Origin: Viscum album
Lineage: Eukaryota; Streptophyta; Magnoliopsida; Santalales; Viscaceae
DNA: 64,000 nt
NCBI GenBank assembly: GCA_963277665.1
Contig: OY728143.1
Span: 538,256,394-538,320,393, forward strand
Direction of reading: 5' to 3'
Shown: positions 9,450 to 22,278 of the stretch, piece after piece
Layout: every line of letters starts with the position of its first letter
Position numbering within the stretch: the first letter of the stretch is position 1
The notes under the pieces: generated by a model
What the model was told of the DNA's origin: nothing
The model's input: the letters and a program-made list of their open reading frames with translations, nothing else
Databases searched by the model: none
Made by a program: the position numbers and the translations under genes

Positions 9450-12400
9450 AATATATTGATGGTACTATTTTTGTTTCTATATTTTATAATTATAGCAATG
9501 ATATTTTAAATTTTATGAAAAATTAATTTTTACGAGCATAGTGGGGGAATTATATTTTTTCTAGATTTTTAAATTAAGGAAAAGATTTATGGTATTCTAT
9601 AAATAAATCAAAATATGCCAAAGAAAATACAAAAATGGTTTCACATATGTATTTAAACAATATTAACATGAAGTTAAAAAATTATATACTAGATACTAAT
9701 AAATTTGGAATATACGTTTCATATATGTTTCATATAGGCATGGTAGGAATCCATCTGTATCTTACAATCCCAAAAAATTATTATTTTTATTTTTTGGTGT
9801 GATTGATTTTATTCAAACCCCAAATAATGTATCAATAAATATTTAAGAGAGAAATAAAATATATCAAAGTTACTCATTGTGCAAGAATGTTATATTTTAA
9901 TAATGTTTTTTTGAATTAAATTCAATTATTGATTCTGACATTGGATGTTGGATACATGAACTGGAAATCACATTATGTATGATTAACTTTTTAGAAGAAT
10001 TAATAATTCATCGAGCAGTTAGAAAATCCCTTTTTTATAACTATGTAATTTTGAGTCTCTGTATGTTTCTACTGTGAGTTCGTACTCACAATGTAATTGG
10101 ATAAAAAAACATTGTAAGTCTTTAATAACAATTTTGAAAAAATTTATTCCTACAATGATTACTATATTTCTATGTAAATTTTGAAAATTAACTCTTCAAA
10201 ATTGAATAAATAAACACATTATTATTTTCTTTTATTTAGTTATATATTAGTTAAATAATGGTGATATATAACTATTAATTTTTTTATTACTAAAAATTAA
10301 TTTACTGAAATTATATTGAAACCATGATATTATGTAAAATTTGAAAATATGAAATTGAAATTTGGTATGATAGATGCATAAAATATATGTTAATATGATC
10401 TATATATTTATATATTTATATACATGAGTTAAATTTTAACTATTTTACTCTAATCATTGTTAATGATTAGTAGAAAAAAACTATCAAAAATGCATTTTTA
10501 AACATTAATAAATATTAATTATCGATTTTATTGATATTGTATCTATTTTCTAATCTCGTGATAATATATTAATTTATTATTTATAATGTGAATAATATTT
10601 TTATATGTATTACCTAATTTAATTATTATTTTAATTTTTCTTAATATTCAAAATTCGGGAGAATGATGTTGAGTATTTAATAAATGAATTGAAATTTTGT
10701 TTTAAAATTTTATAAATGTTATGTTATGTAATTTATCAAAACAGAGTGATTGTTCGTATGTAATTATTATTATTTTTATAAATAATTACATCTCGTAATT
10801 ACATTAATTTCAATAGTTTTTAAAAAATCATATTTTTTATTATATATTAAAATATACATTCTATTTATTATGGTTATTTTATATAATTCATGGATTAATT
10901 TTTTGTTGAATGTTGTACAAAATATATACTTCTATTCAAGAAACATTTGGAGGCAATTCACCCACATATATGAGGACAGAAGGTAAACCCACATGGTAGG
11001 ATTAGTCGTTATGGACTGTGTAGTGATTGGGTGGTAATAATGCACACTCAATGTAACGAATCTCACATATAATGCCCTCAAAGATCCCCTACAAGAGAAT
11101 ATGTGGGATGTGTCTGCCACTAGAACACTATGATCTTATGTGTGTCGGTTGTTTTATTTCTTATTGAGTAATTGCACCAATTTATAATTATAGTACTCAG
11201 CTTCAATATATCAAATATTATTTGGGGCAGTGATCCATGTTCACTATTCAACAATTTAAAACATATTCAAATCCTCTATCAACATGTATATTTAATCATT
11301 ATTATATGATATCCTTTTTTTTTATCTAATGGATGAGTTTTGATATCCAAAACATCCCCCTATTAAAATTTCATTCATCATATTCATATGTATGATGTTC
11401 TTCAGTACCCCAATGAGTGACCTAGTGTCTTTTCCATATATAGATTTGTTTTTGCTACTGTTTTTTAATCTCATTTGTCATGTGGATTTTATTTTATCAT
11501 CGATAAATAAAATATTTAATCAAGATCATTTTCTCCAATTATTGTTTCCTCCAATAATAACTTATTTCTGGCATCAATTGATGTATTTTTTGGTATTTGG
11601 TTGACCATTTTTTGTTGGTTGATCAACAGTTTGTCCATAGTCAATTTTGGAACACAATAGTGAGCTTCTTATAATTGTTGGATCCCAATAGTGAGTAATG
11701 ACTCATAGTTGGATAAAATGGTGACTCATGAAATACCATTGAAACCCAACTGTGGGTTATTATCCTACCACTAGACAACATTGATGGCTTAATATTTACA
11801 CATTGGTTATTAGATCATGTTATATAGAATCTTGTATGAATCTCCATTAACCATCTCCATCTTCTATCAGATATTGCTTTACATTTTATTCTTTTATTGT
11901 TTTCTTATATTAATCAATATATTATTATTTTCTTTTTATTATCCTTTTACTGATAAATGTGTTTTTATATTGGAACTTCTTTTGTGGGAGGAAATATCTT
12001 TGAGTTCATACATGATATCTTATCTCATTAATAGGTTTCTAAATAAATTTATTAATTAATATTTTTATAATATTTTAATTTTTACTTTGAGACACGATTT
12101 TACATTTCAACATGTATTTTCATAGACAATATTAGTGTAATGTACCTACCAAACAGACCACTAAACAAGTAGGCGGACCGGTAACCACATGACCTCAAGT
12201 GCATCTCCCAAAATTCTAGAGGTGGTTTACTAATAGTGAGGGTCTTACATGTGTTAGTGGAGACAATGTGAAATAATATATATAGTTATACAACATTGTA
12301 TAAATAGTTAAAATTAGTAGGAAACACCATAATAAATGGTAATAAATGATTACAAACAAAATTTAATAACAAAAGAAACTTCAATAAAATAATAAATGTT

Positions 12401-13042
12401 ACAAATAAAATAATGTGACCAACACCAATTCAATATAATGATTCATGTGATGTGAACATTTACATAATTGTTTAAGATGTACAATATAAAAATGAAAAAT
12501 AAGAACCTAGTGGAAAATTCTTCTAGTATTCTGAGCATGATCCATGTCGTGTGGCCCATATATCATATAACCTTCTTTGTCCATATCCAAATGTTTGACT
12601 TGGGTACTAATAGAACCCATAATACATATACATTGCTCCAAAGAGATCAGTGACACCCAATAATAGGTACACCAGAACAATGTGCTTTAACTTTTGGATT
12701 AATTCACAAGTCATAATTAAAATGTTCTAGTAAATCAAGGAGAAGCATTCAGGTGAATAACTATACCAATAATAACCATTAGGGAAAATGGTATCATATG
12801 AATAAAAAATACAATTAGAAAATCCGTTAAAAATAGAGGTGAAATCTCTTGCATGTCATGGAGAACCAAAAGAATCAATATTGTCGTAATAAGAACATCT
12901 GAAAATCCAATACCACTGATTTTTACAAGTTATCCACATCGATTCTCTTGTATAATTATGCTACATGGTAAAATCTGAGTCCAACCTATGTATCTCACAT
13001 AGGGGATAAAATATCACCCAATCCATGATTTAACCATCATGT
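9450..13042. other. Unassigned AT-rich region
   Basis: No LTR terminus, retroelement protein or host-gene motif is recognised in these 3.6 kb. Short ORFs (for example 11392-11604 and 11817-12059) are low-complexity Phe/Leu/Ile translations of AT-rich DNA. A few stretches near 10930-11130 and 12140-12260 are less AT-biased but match nothing else in the window. It may be a much older decayed element. Confidence 0.6.
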
Positions 13043-15799
13043 AAATTACATATATATATACATAAATCCAGTATCATTATTATGTAATATTTTTCATGAT
13101 TACTTATTATATGTACATTATAATCATTATTGAATGGTTAACATGGAGAATGAATCTCATCTCGTCATGGAGATGGTAATCTGTACATACGCACGAGCGA
13201 TGATATATTTCCCATAATTATTGAATGGTATTGGAGTGGATGATAGAATATATCAGAATTAGTATCATGTTATAACAATAATATATAGTTATTATTTACA
13301 CCATTATACCCATCCACATTATGTGGTGGTAAAAACAGATTACACCACGACGTGTAGACGGTAATCCATACGTACGCACTAGCAGTGATTTCATTTTTCA
13401 TAGGATAGATATAAGTTAAAATAGTGTTGTTTAATATTACTAATAAAATATCAATATATGATTGATACTTATGTTATTACTTTATAATGAAACAATTAAA
13501 GATGATAAAGTAGATGAAGAAATCAATTTGAATGAATCAGTAAAGGATATTACCTCTTCTTCGACACGCCTCTTCTAAACCTCCTCTTAGGGCAAGAAAG
13601 ATGGACTTTGAAGAAGACCCAGACCTCTACTATCTTTCTACCAAAGTGTATAAGAGAAATGGATAGGGTTTTCTTGAGCATGAAGGAAAAAAATGTTGTG
13701 AAGTGGAGAGGGAGGAGGTGCCCTTATATAGGAGAGGAGAATGGAACTTTTTTAATCCTCAAAAATATTAATATATAATAAACTAAAACCCCATATAAAA
13801 ACTTCCAAAATGACTCAAATTTGGATATGAGAAAATAAATGGTAGTAATCACATAAAACAATCAATATTATAAATGTTTTGATAATATTTTTATCTTTAT
13901 CATTTTGGTTAATCATTATTTATTCTATTGAATTTTATTTGTGGTAATAATGATATAAATTTTAAATTGTTATAAATACTTACTTATGTGTTGTTAATTG
14001 TACATAATTTGATAATTTATGACATGGTAGACCATATAAATTTTAATTTTTAATTTTTTAACATTCTTTTGATTCTGAAACAATTTATATATATGTTATT
14101 TTTATAATATATTAATAGTGTTAATTTTGACAGAATTCAATTATTTGAAATAAAATAAATTCCACACGGAATATATTTTTGGAAAAAACAATTCAATAGA
14201 TTCCTAAAAAGTCATTTTCATCTATAAAATTTGTGTATCACATTAATTAGTTCATATAATATTTATTATAATACTTTTAAAATCATTTATTTGATATTGC
14301 TCTTAATAAAATAATTACAAGATCATTTTTGTATTATTATTTAATACACATATTTGTTGAATAAAAAATAAAAAATAAAAAACTATGATAAAAATAAAAC
14401 TAATATATTTTATAGGAGTAATTTTACTCAAATTTATCATCTTTAAATCATAACATTTAAATTTTTATATTAATTAAATTATGAAGGTCACAACTTTGAC
14501 ATTATTTAAAATAAAATAATATAAGTGTCATAATCACTTTTATAAGGCTCAAAATGGTCCAAAATTTGACCATTGGATGATTATAATATAGATATACATG
14601 ACAGAAATTTTTTTGTTAAGATTTGGGCCTTTATCATTATTATTATTTGAATAGAAACTATATTATTGATTTTCAGTAACTAAATTATTTATGCATCATT
14701 AATGTATAAGATATTTAATAATTAAATATATTTTTTTAAAAAATTAAAAATAAATTACCATGACAAAAAAATTACATTTTAAATAAGTATTTATAATCTA
14801 ATTTATATTTTGTATAACCTTATATTAAAAATACTTTAATTATTAATGTTTGAGTGAGATATATTTCACATTCTTTAAATAAAATAAATTAAAGGTATTA
14901 ATCACATACGTGTGGGTTCTAATAGATTCAATTTCGATGAAAGTATAATTTAGGGCAATATATAATCATCCAATTATATTAAGACAAGTGTTAATGTAAT
15001 TTTATAATATTATATTTACCCTTAATAAGCATATTAAGTAATTTAAAATTAATCACATTGTTGAAAAAAACAAGTTTTTATTTAAAACATTACAAAAGCT
15101 TAAATTGATTATATCTACGAATTAAGTGTAAAATTAATGCTAATGAAAAAAATATTAAATGGTAAAAATATATTCTAATTATAAATTACAACATATTAAT
15201 TTTATCATTTAACCATTTAAATTATATCGATGAAAGCGTTGTTTTTAATAAAAATTTAGCGTATTTTAACTATTCATCAAAATATGAATGTTTTTTGAAA
15301 AATTTCATAACTTTATCCAATGTATGTTTTTATATCCTGATTCACAAGAATAAGATTATTTTGTAATATTGAACTTATAAACTTGTTAAAAATTATATTT
15401 AAAATAGGTGCGCCATCAAAAGCTGGTCAAACTGATTACTTTTTAAACATAATTCTTTTACCGAAAGAATTTATTTTGTTCACATACCATGATCTAGAAA
15501 ATGTTTATGATGAATGATAATTTAATAAAATTTAAAATGTGCTTAATAATATTTATAATAGTTGGTTCATATTTATATTACAATAATCTATCTTTGTTTA
15601 GTGAAACTCGGTATTTCATACAACACAAGCTATTGAGGAAGGTCGCTCTTGCATGCCTCACATGCCCGGAATAGTGTTTGAATATAATTAAAGCTAATAT
15701 GGTGTTGCGTATAGTGCAAGATAATCTTGGTGTAATGTACAAAATAAGATATCAAAGTAATTAAAAAGAATATTTCTCATAAAATATCGAGGTGTTACA
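13043..15799 (-). repeat. 3' LTR of element B (truncated)
   Basis: Matches the 5' LTR at roughly 19600-22003 and the D LTRs. Hairpins H2 (13151-13210) and H3 (13331-13400), a TATA-like sequence (about 13722-13730) and an intact donor-like AG|GTAAT (intron side begins 13553, minus) are present. Hairpin H1 and everything beyond are missing. Confidence 0.82.
13151..13400 (-). repeat. Conserved hairpins H2 and H3 (B, 3' LTR)
   Basis: H2 (13151-13210) has CATCTCG...CGAGCGATG arms around GGAGATGGTA and TACATACGCACG. H3 (13331-13400) has CACCACGACGTG...CAGTG arms around AGACGGTA and CATACGTACGCAC. Both keep the order seen in D. Confidence 0.75.
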
Positions 15800-15813
15800 T
15801 TCTACCCCTCTTA
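15800..15813 (-). other. Polypurine tract of B
   Basis: On the minus strand, TTAAGAGGGGTAGAA directly precedes the LTR start TGTAACACC. Upstream, GGGTGAAATTCAA resembles the same place in C (GGGTGAAATTTAT), tying B to the autonomous type. Confidence 0.82.
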
Positions 15814-16500
15814 AATTGAATTTCACCCTCAAAATTCATCAGGGGTTATAAATCCTTTACTAATTATAATTTTCTTTCATAGAAACCCACATCGTAAAAA
15901 GGAACACTAAAACATTAATTAAAAAACTAAAGTAAAAAAAATAATGGTTACCCAAATTAACTCATCACTCTATTTCCACATAGGAGAACATAGGGGAAAA
16001 TATGGATATGGAAGAGAAAATTAACCATCATGCTGTGATGAAGAGTGGTAGAGAACATGGCTATGAAATAGAAAAGAACCACAAAGCCATAAATTATTGA
16101 TTATCTAAGGTACCATCTGATTCATCAGATATGAGGGTATTGGGAAAATGTTTTTGGTTCTCAAAAACATTTCCTTAATGTTGATAATTTTTTTAATAAG
16201 GATAAATACTAACTTGATTTTAATGTAATATCATCGTTGGTCATTCTATGAAAAAGTTTCTTCTTCATCTCTTATTTAATGAAATGAAGTTGAATTTTTC
16301 CTTCTTGGAATGTTTTCAGAACATGAAATAGAATGATAGGATATTCTATCTGTCTCAGTGAAAAGTTATTAAATATACATAGGTCCATTTATGGTGAGAT
16401 TAACCATATATGTTTCCGAAAATGTACTTACATTCATCTATCATACCTCTTAATAACATAATACTAATTTATACTAACCAAGGACTTCTTGTAGGCATGT

Positions 16501-16600
16501 TTTAGGTGATAATGGAATGTCACACATTAGTTGTTAGTTTGATTCCCACATCCTTGTCTGACATGGCGGGTTGTCACCCTTCCTGCAGGTTGTCCTTTTT
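16501..16600. other. tRNA-like segment, degenerate copy
   Basis: GTTTGATTCCC (16537-16547) resembles a Pol III B box and is followed by ATCCTTGTCTGACATGG. The homologous segment in D (35245-35345) keeps an exact GGTTCGATTCC. The shared position in both internal regions means it was present in their common ancestor. Confidence 0.4.
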
Positions 16601-17378
16601 CTAAAACTTCACCATTATAACATTCCAGAAATAATATCGAAAAATTATCTAGCCTTAAACAATACTATATGATGTTAATCTTAATCCATTATGACCTTTA
16701 GGCTCATCCAAAATACTTCTTTCTAAACTCATAGTATAAAGAAAACAATTACTAGAAATGTCATATATCAAGCATGTGAATACCAACATTTATCCACTAT
16801 ATATCATACCATATATCTTGTTGTTCACATACGAAAAATGTGAATAATTTAATCATTTATTATTGAAACATTAATTATCATAGAACATTAGTTAAAACAT
16901 TAATGCTATAAAAAGTTATCTCTTTCCACATACCAAAATCCCAAAATTTCTATATACTCAAACCATGATGTCACATTGTTCTTATATCAGTCATGAGATC
17001 ATTAATACAATAAAACATCTCTTTATATATTTATCCCTTCATTATGCTCATATCATCTACTTTCCAAAAATATATGAATAAACGTTCATGGTTACCGGTA
17101 CCATTCAACATATACATTAAAATTCTTTAGGAAAAACAATAGTGTAACAATACATAGATGTTTCTTTATTCCATAGTAACATTAAATTACCTATATAATA
17201 TAACAATTGATAAATATACAATCATTCCACTATCTTCTTAAACCATTGTCCGAGATTCATTATTTTATTCCTTAACACTTCTTTAATCTCATATATCAGT
17301 TATTGTCTCTTCATCATCATCAACATTAATACTTTTCATACAACCACGCTAATTCTCTTCATGAGATTTTCCCTTAGG

Positions 17379-17789
17379 TCATTGGTTTTCAAAATTCCCG
17401 TAAATTCCACATTTAATAAATTTAATCATTGTTGTTGTCTTATAAATACCATTATCCTTGTCTATGCTGTTAACTGACCCTTTTCCTTTGACATTACTGG
17501 CTTTGTTTCCTTTTCCCCACCAAAAGCATCTTCTAATTCCGTTGAAACATTCTCCCGGATGCCTCTTACCACAGGATTTACATGAGGGAAATTGAACATT
17601 CTTTCCTCTATGATCTTTATGAAACTCTATCATTCTCTCATTAGCTGATCTAGGAAATAGACCAATGTTGAGATTATTGATCATATTATGAGATTGCTTA
17701 TTAGACATAATAATAATGTTGCTCCTTCTAAATCCAGTTTCATTTTCTTTATCATGAAGAATTTCATTCCTTGTCGATAATATTATCAA
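17379..17789 (-). pseudogene. gag: Nucleocapsid-type gag remnant of B
   Basis: A 136-codon open frame on the minus strand. Its middle reads PSCKSCGKRHPGEC and CFWWGKGNKASN, corresponding to the CEKCGKMHPGEC and CFRCGKSGHIAHNC section of the gag in element A. FIKCGIYGNFENQ near the end corresponds to the second knuckle. The conserved Cys/His of both knuckles are partly lost. The capsid section is absent; instead there is a leader also seen in D (QSHNMINNL, DHRG, NVQFPSC). It looks like a reduced gag of a non-autonomous element. Whether it was ever translated is unknown. Confidence 0.62.
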
Positions 17790-18062
17790 TTAACATGAAT
17801 CTTCATATTTCCAGACATTTTCTGAAACCCTAAAAGAATAGTGTGAGAGGAAAAAATAATAATAGGAAAACAACATAATCAAGGGGAGTACATTAAATTT
17901 CTAATTTATTAGGTTTAATCCTAGGTTTTTCTTGATATTTATCATAATTATATTACTATAGAATATACTTATACACTACCTTAGAGATATCCCTTTAAAT
18001 ACCTCTAGGGATCTTACTAAAGTTTTCTAATCCCAGTTTCCAAAGTTTGACTAAAAATTTCC

Positions 18063-18074
18063 TCCAATACCTAC
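18063..18074 (-). other. Degenerate primer-binding site of B
   Basis: CCAATACCTAC on the plus strand aligns with CTGATACCAAC of element D (36780-36790), the complement of the initiator-Met primer site, with several substitutions. Confidence 0.55.
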
Positions 18075-21000
18075 TATAAAGAACCAAGCATGACGTACAA
18101 GGACATTACATTACATTGACAGGATACTTAAAACATAACAAAACAGACCTCCAGAGGACTGTAATAGTTTAGTGATTTGGAAACACGGAACATAATCATC
18201 TATACATTGTGAATGGTGAAATAAATATTTGAAGTATGTAAGGAATAAATCATAAAGTAACATCAATCATGATAAAATAAAATGGTAATAAAACATGTAA
18301 TTGTGGAAAACCATTATGCACATGATATGATTTCCATCGTGACAAAGGAATTTCTGCGAAGACCATCATAGTGGATAGAGTTCATTGCTGAACCGGGTTT
18401 ACATGTTGTTGCAGCCCCATATTAGTGAACCACATTTACATGTCATTCCATCCATTTCTATCTCATGAGATCTAAATCATTACCCAATGTATTAGAGGGA
18501 GATATAGGTCCCACCCATCTTGTATTTAAATCATTCTTACATGTGCCACAAAACAATCATAAATCATTCATCATATCCTAATGGATAAAATGGGTTTCAT
18601 AAACATCATCCATTCATAACATAATCCTTATAAAACAAATGGTTATCATTTTATCATAAGAAAAATAAAAACATCTAAAAATTAGAGGCATTATACTTGA
18701 AACATAAACATACTAAATAATATCATTGTAGATGGAAAATAGATTTGATAAAACACTTGAAATGAATTCATCTGGAAAATATTAACTCTTCTTCAAATTC
18801 ATTTTCTTTTCACAAAATTCTATGAAATTTTAAATGAAAATGATTTTTTTGAATATAATTATAAAATATTGTAGATTATTCTTTTTGAAAATATTGCATT
18901 ATGATACTGTAAAAATTTATTCATGTCTTATAAGATAAAAACATTATTCTTGTACTTTTTCTGGAAAAGTCAAAAAGTACCTCATATGGTAAACAAAAGA
19001 AAGATTCCTTCCATACTACATAGTAAAAGTCAAAAAGGTTTAAACTTGACTTTTATCATACATGGAAGAACTGTAACAACTTTATTAAAACATTCTTATA
19101 AAACACATACATGGATGAGAAGTATAACCCTAGTAAATACTTACGTATAAAAAATCTTGGATATAAATGAGATTGTGAAATTATCCCTTACATTAGGTTC
19201 AATTTCATCCATACATGTCTGAAACTACTGTATAGTGGGTTTAAACATATTATTAACTTGTAACAGAACAAATATAATATTTATGATATCATATATGATT
19301 CAGTTATGACTTTATATTACCCGTTCTTTTCCCAATCCCATGTTAAAGCAGCGTTTTGGTTAAATCGTTTCATTTATCTTACGTGATTGAACTTGTTATT
19401 CTTGATATTATTACTTATATACTGATTTAAATAATTACTTAATTTAAAAATGATTTATATATAATATATATTTATCATATAAATATATATTATAGATCGA
19501 TAAATGAAATGAAATACACCGTTAATGGAGACGGTAGGATGTACTTATGCATGAACGTTGTTTTCGTTTCATTATTGAATTGAATTGAAGTAAATGACAC
19601 ACAAATATATATACAAAAATCCAGTAGAATTAATATGTCATATATTTCATGATTAATTATTAAATACATTTTATAATCATTTTTGAAATTTTAACATTGA
19701 TAATGATTCTCATCGCGCTGTGGAGACGCTAATCCATATGTACGCTGGAGCGATGATATTGTTCCCATAATTATTGAATGGTATTGGAGTGGATGATAGA
19801 ATATATCTGAATTAGTATCATGGTATAACAATCATACATAATAATTATTTTCACCATTATACCCTTCCAAGAATGGTGGTGGTGGAAAACAGATTACACC
19901 ACGTCGTGGAGACAATATTCAGTACATACGCGCGCGCGGTTATATCGTTTTACGTATGTTGGATAGAAGGTGAAATAGGGTTGTTTAATATTTATAATGA
20001 CGTATCAGTAAATGAATTATAATTATTTTATTACTTTATAATGAAAAAATTAAATATGAGGAATTATAAAAATAAATAAATTTTAATGAATCTGTAAAGG
20101 ATATTACTTCTTCTTCAACGCGCCTCTTCTAAACCTCCTCTTAGGGCAGTAAATATTGTCATTGAAGAATACCAGGACCTCTAGAATGTTTCTAGGGAAG
20201 AGGATAAAAGAAATTGACAGTTTTTGACCGATATTGAAGGATCAAAATGTTTTGAAGAGGAGAGGGAGGAGGTTTCCTTATATAAGAGAGGAGAGGGGAA
20301 CTTTTGGAACCCTCAAAAATATTAATTTATAACAAACTCAAACCCACATAAAAACATCCAAAGTGACTAAAATTCAGATATGAGATAATATAGGGCTGTA
20401 ATCCAGTCAACCAATCAAATTTAGACATGCTTAGATTTTATTTTAAACCATATCAATTTTATTTTTATTTATTTAATCTAGGTAATTTTATTTGTGGTAA
20501 TATTGTTATAAGTATGAATTGTTAAATTTAATAAATTATGAAGGTCACAACTTTGACATTATTTTAAATAAAATAATATAAGTGTAAAAATCTCTTTTAT
20601 AAGTCTCACAATAATCCAAAATTATACCATTGGATGATTATGGTTTAGACATACATGAAAAATAAGTTTTGGTCAGGTTTTTGGGCCTTTTACGGGTATT
20701 ATTATTTGAATAGAATCTATATTATTGATTTTTCACTAAATAAATAATTTCTAGATCATTAATGTATAATCCATTTATGTAATTAAATATTTTCCAAAAA
20801 TTACAAATAAATTTCAATTACAAATAAAAAAATTTAGCTTTCTAATTAGTATTTCTAATAGAATTTATATTCTGTGTAAACTTATATTAAAATTCTTAAG
20901 TTATAAAAGTTTGAGTGACACATATTTCACTTTCTTTAAATAAAATAAATTAAAGTTTTTAATCACATACAAGTTGGTTCCAATAGATTCAATTTCAACC

Positions 21001-22003
21001 CATGTATGATTTAGGGAAAAATATAATCATCCAATTATATTAAGACAAGTGTCAGGGTTATTTTATAATATTATCTTTACACTTAATTAACCAATTTTTT
21101 TTAACTACGGTAAATAAAATTTACTGTAGTTACTATTCATAATGCCTAAAAATTAAAAGTAGTCCATTAATAGAATTTAGACCTACTGATTCCAAATATC
21201 GAATCCAATTTTCCAAAATCAAAACACATAATTTATAGTAATTAATTCAAAATTAATCTCGTTGTCGAAAAAATGGGTTTTTGTTTAAAACATTGCAAAA
21301 GATAGAATTTATTTTACCTATGAATTCAATGTAAAATCAAGTCTAATGAATGAAATTATATGAAATGGTAAAAATATATTATATTTATACTTTAAAACAA
21401 TTTACTATTATAAATTAACCTTATAAATTATCTCAATGAAAAAAGTTGTTTTTAATTAAAATTTAGCGTATTTTTACTATTCATCAAAATATGAACGTTT
21501 TCAGAAATATATAAAAACATTATCCGATATAAATTTCTATATCATGATTCACAAGAAGATGTTTATTTTGTAAAATTTATCTTATAAACTTGTTAAAATT
21601 TATATTTAAATTTGGTGGTCCATCACAAGGTTGAAAAAATGCATTTTTTTAAAATTATTATTTTACACAAAAAAATTATTTTTTTCTATTTCATTTTCTA
21701 GAAAACGTGTATGACGAATGACAATGTCATAAAATTCAAAATTCAGTTAATATTATTCATAACAGATATTTCATAATAAAATTATAACAATATATTTTTG
21801 TTTAGTGAAACTCAGTATTGCATACAACACACGTTGTTGAGGAAGGTTTCTCTTGCGTGAAACACAAGCCAAGAATAGGGTTTGCGTATAATAAAAGAAA
21901 ATACGGTGTTGTGTATAACACATGAAAATATTGGTGTATCATACAACCCAAGGAATCAATGCAATTAAAAAGAATATTTCTCATCAAATCTCAGGGTGTT
22001 ACA
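18075..22003 (-). repeat. 5' LTR of element B
   Basis: A 3.93-kb LTR from the degraded end near 18075 to GGTGTTACA at 22003. It holds the palindrome variant CCAATGTATTAG (18484-18495), hairpins H1-H3 (19504-19951) and a TATA-like TTATATAAG (about 20278-20286). The donor position reads AAGAAGTAAT, having lost the G of GT-AG context seen in other copies. Confidence 0.85.
19504..19951 (-). repeat. Conserved hairpins H1, H2 and H3 (B, 5' LTR)
   Basis: H1 at 19504-19570 (GAAATGAAA outer arm, GGAGACGGTA core), H2 at 19705-19760 (CATCGCG...GCGATG), H3 at 19882-19951 (GGAAAAC outer arm, CGTGGAGACAATA). Order and spacing are those of D. Confidence 0.8.
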
Positions 22004-22278
22004 TATTCTAATTCAAAAAACATAATTCAAGGTAAAAAATCATAATGAATAAATCATTTAATGAAATACATGAAATTAAATACAACTAATTATAGAAATT
22101 AATTATATTATAACATGGCCATATCAATTTAATCATTTTATCAAATAATTTTTGTCATGAAAATCCATTCCATCAAAAACATTTTTTACATTATCAAACA
22201 AATTTAAATGTTTTTAAAATGAAAAGAAGGCACGTAGAAAGTGCTATGGTCAATTAAGAAATTACCTATATGGGTAAT
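22004..22278. other. Short AT-rich spacer between B and C
   Basis: 275 bp with no recognisable feature. It is the left flank of C and the right flank of B. No convincing target duplication of C can be read against 43303 onward. Confidence 0.6.

Larger units (their letters stand above)
13043..22003 (-). mobile_element. Element B: non-autonomous LTR element, 3' LTR truncated
   Basis: Minus-strand LTR retrotransposon of the same family as D. In + coordinates it is 3' LTR (13043-15799), internal region (15800-18074, about 2.3 kb) and 5' LTR (18075-22003). Both LTR starts read TGTAACACCCTGAGAT-like on the minus strand. The internal region lacks protease, RT, RNase H and integrase; only a nucleocapsid-like gag remnant is readable. 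The 3' LTR stops matching at about 13043, losing its last 1-1.5 kb. The organisation resembles plant elements described as TR-GAG or LARD types, mobilised by a related autonomous element. Confidence 0.82.

Noticed and set aside
11392..12059. Phe/Leu-rich ORFs that resemble membrane proteins
   Set aside because: Hydrophobic translation of T-rich DNA is expected by chance. There is no start context, no homologous pattern, and no conservation elsewhere in the window.
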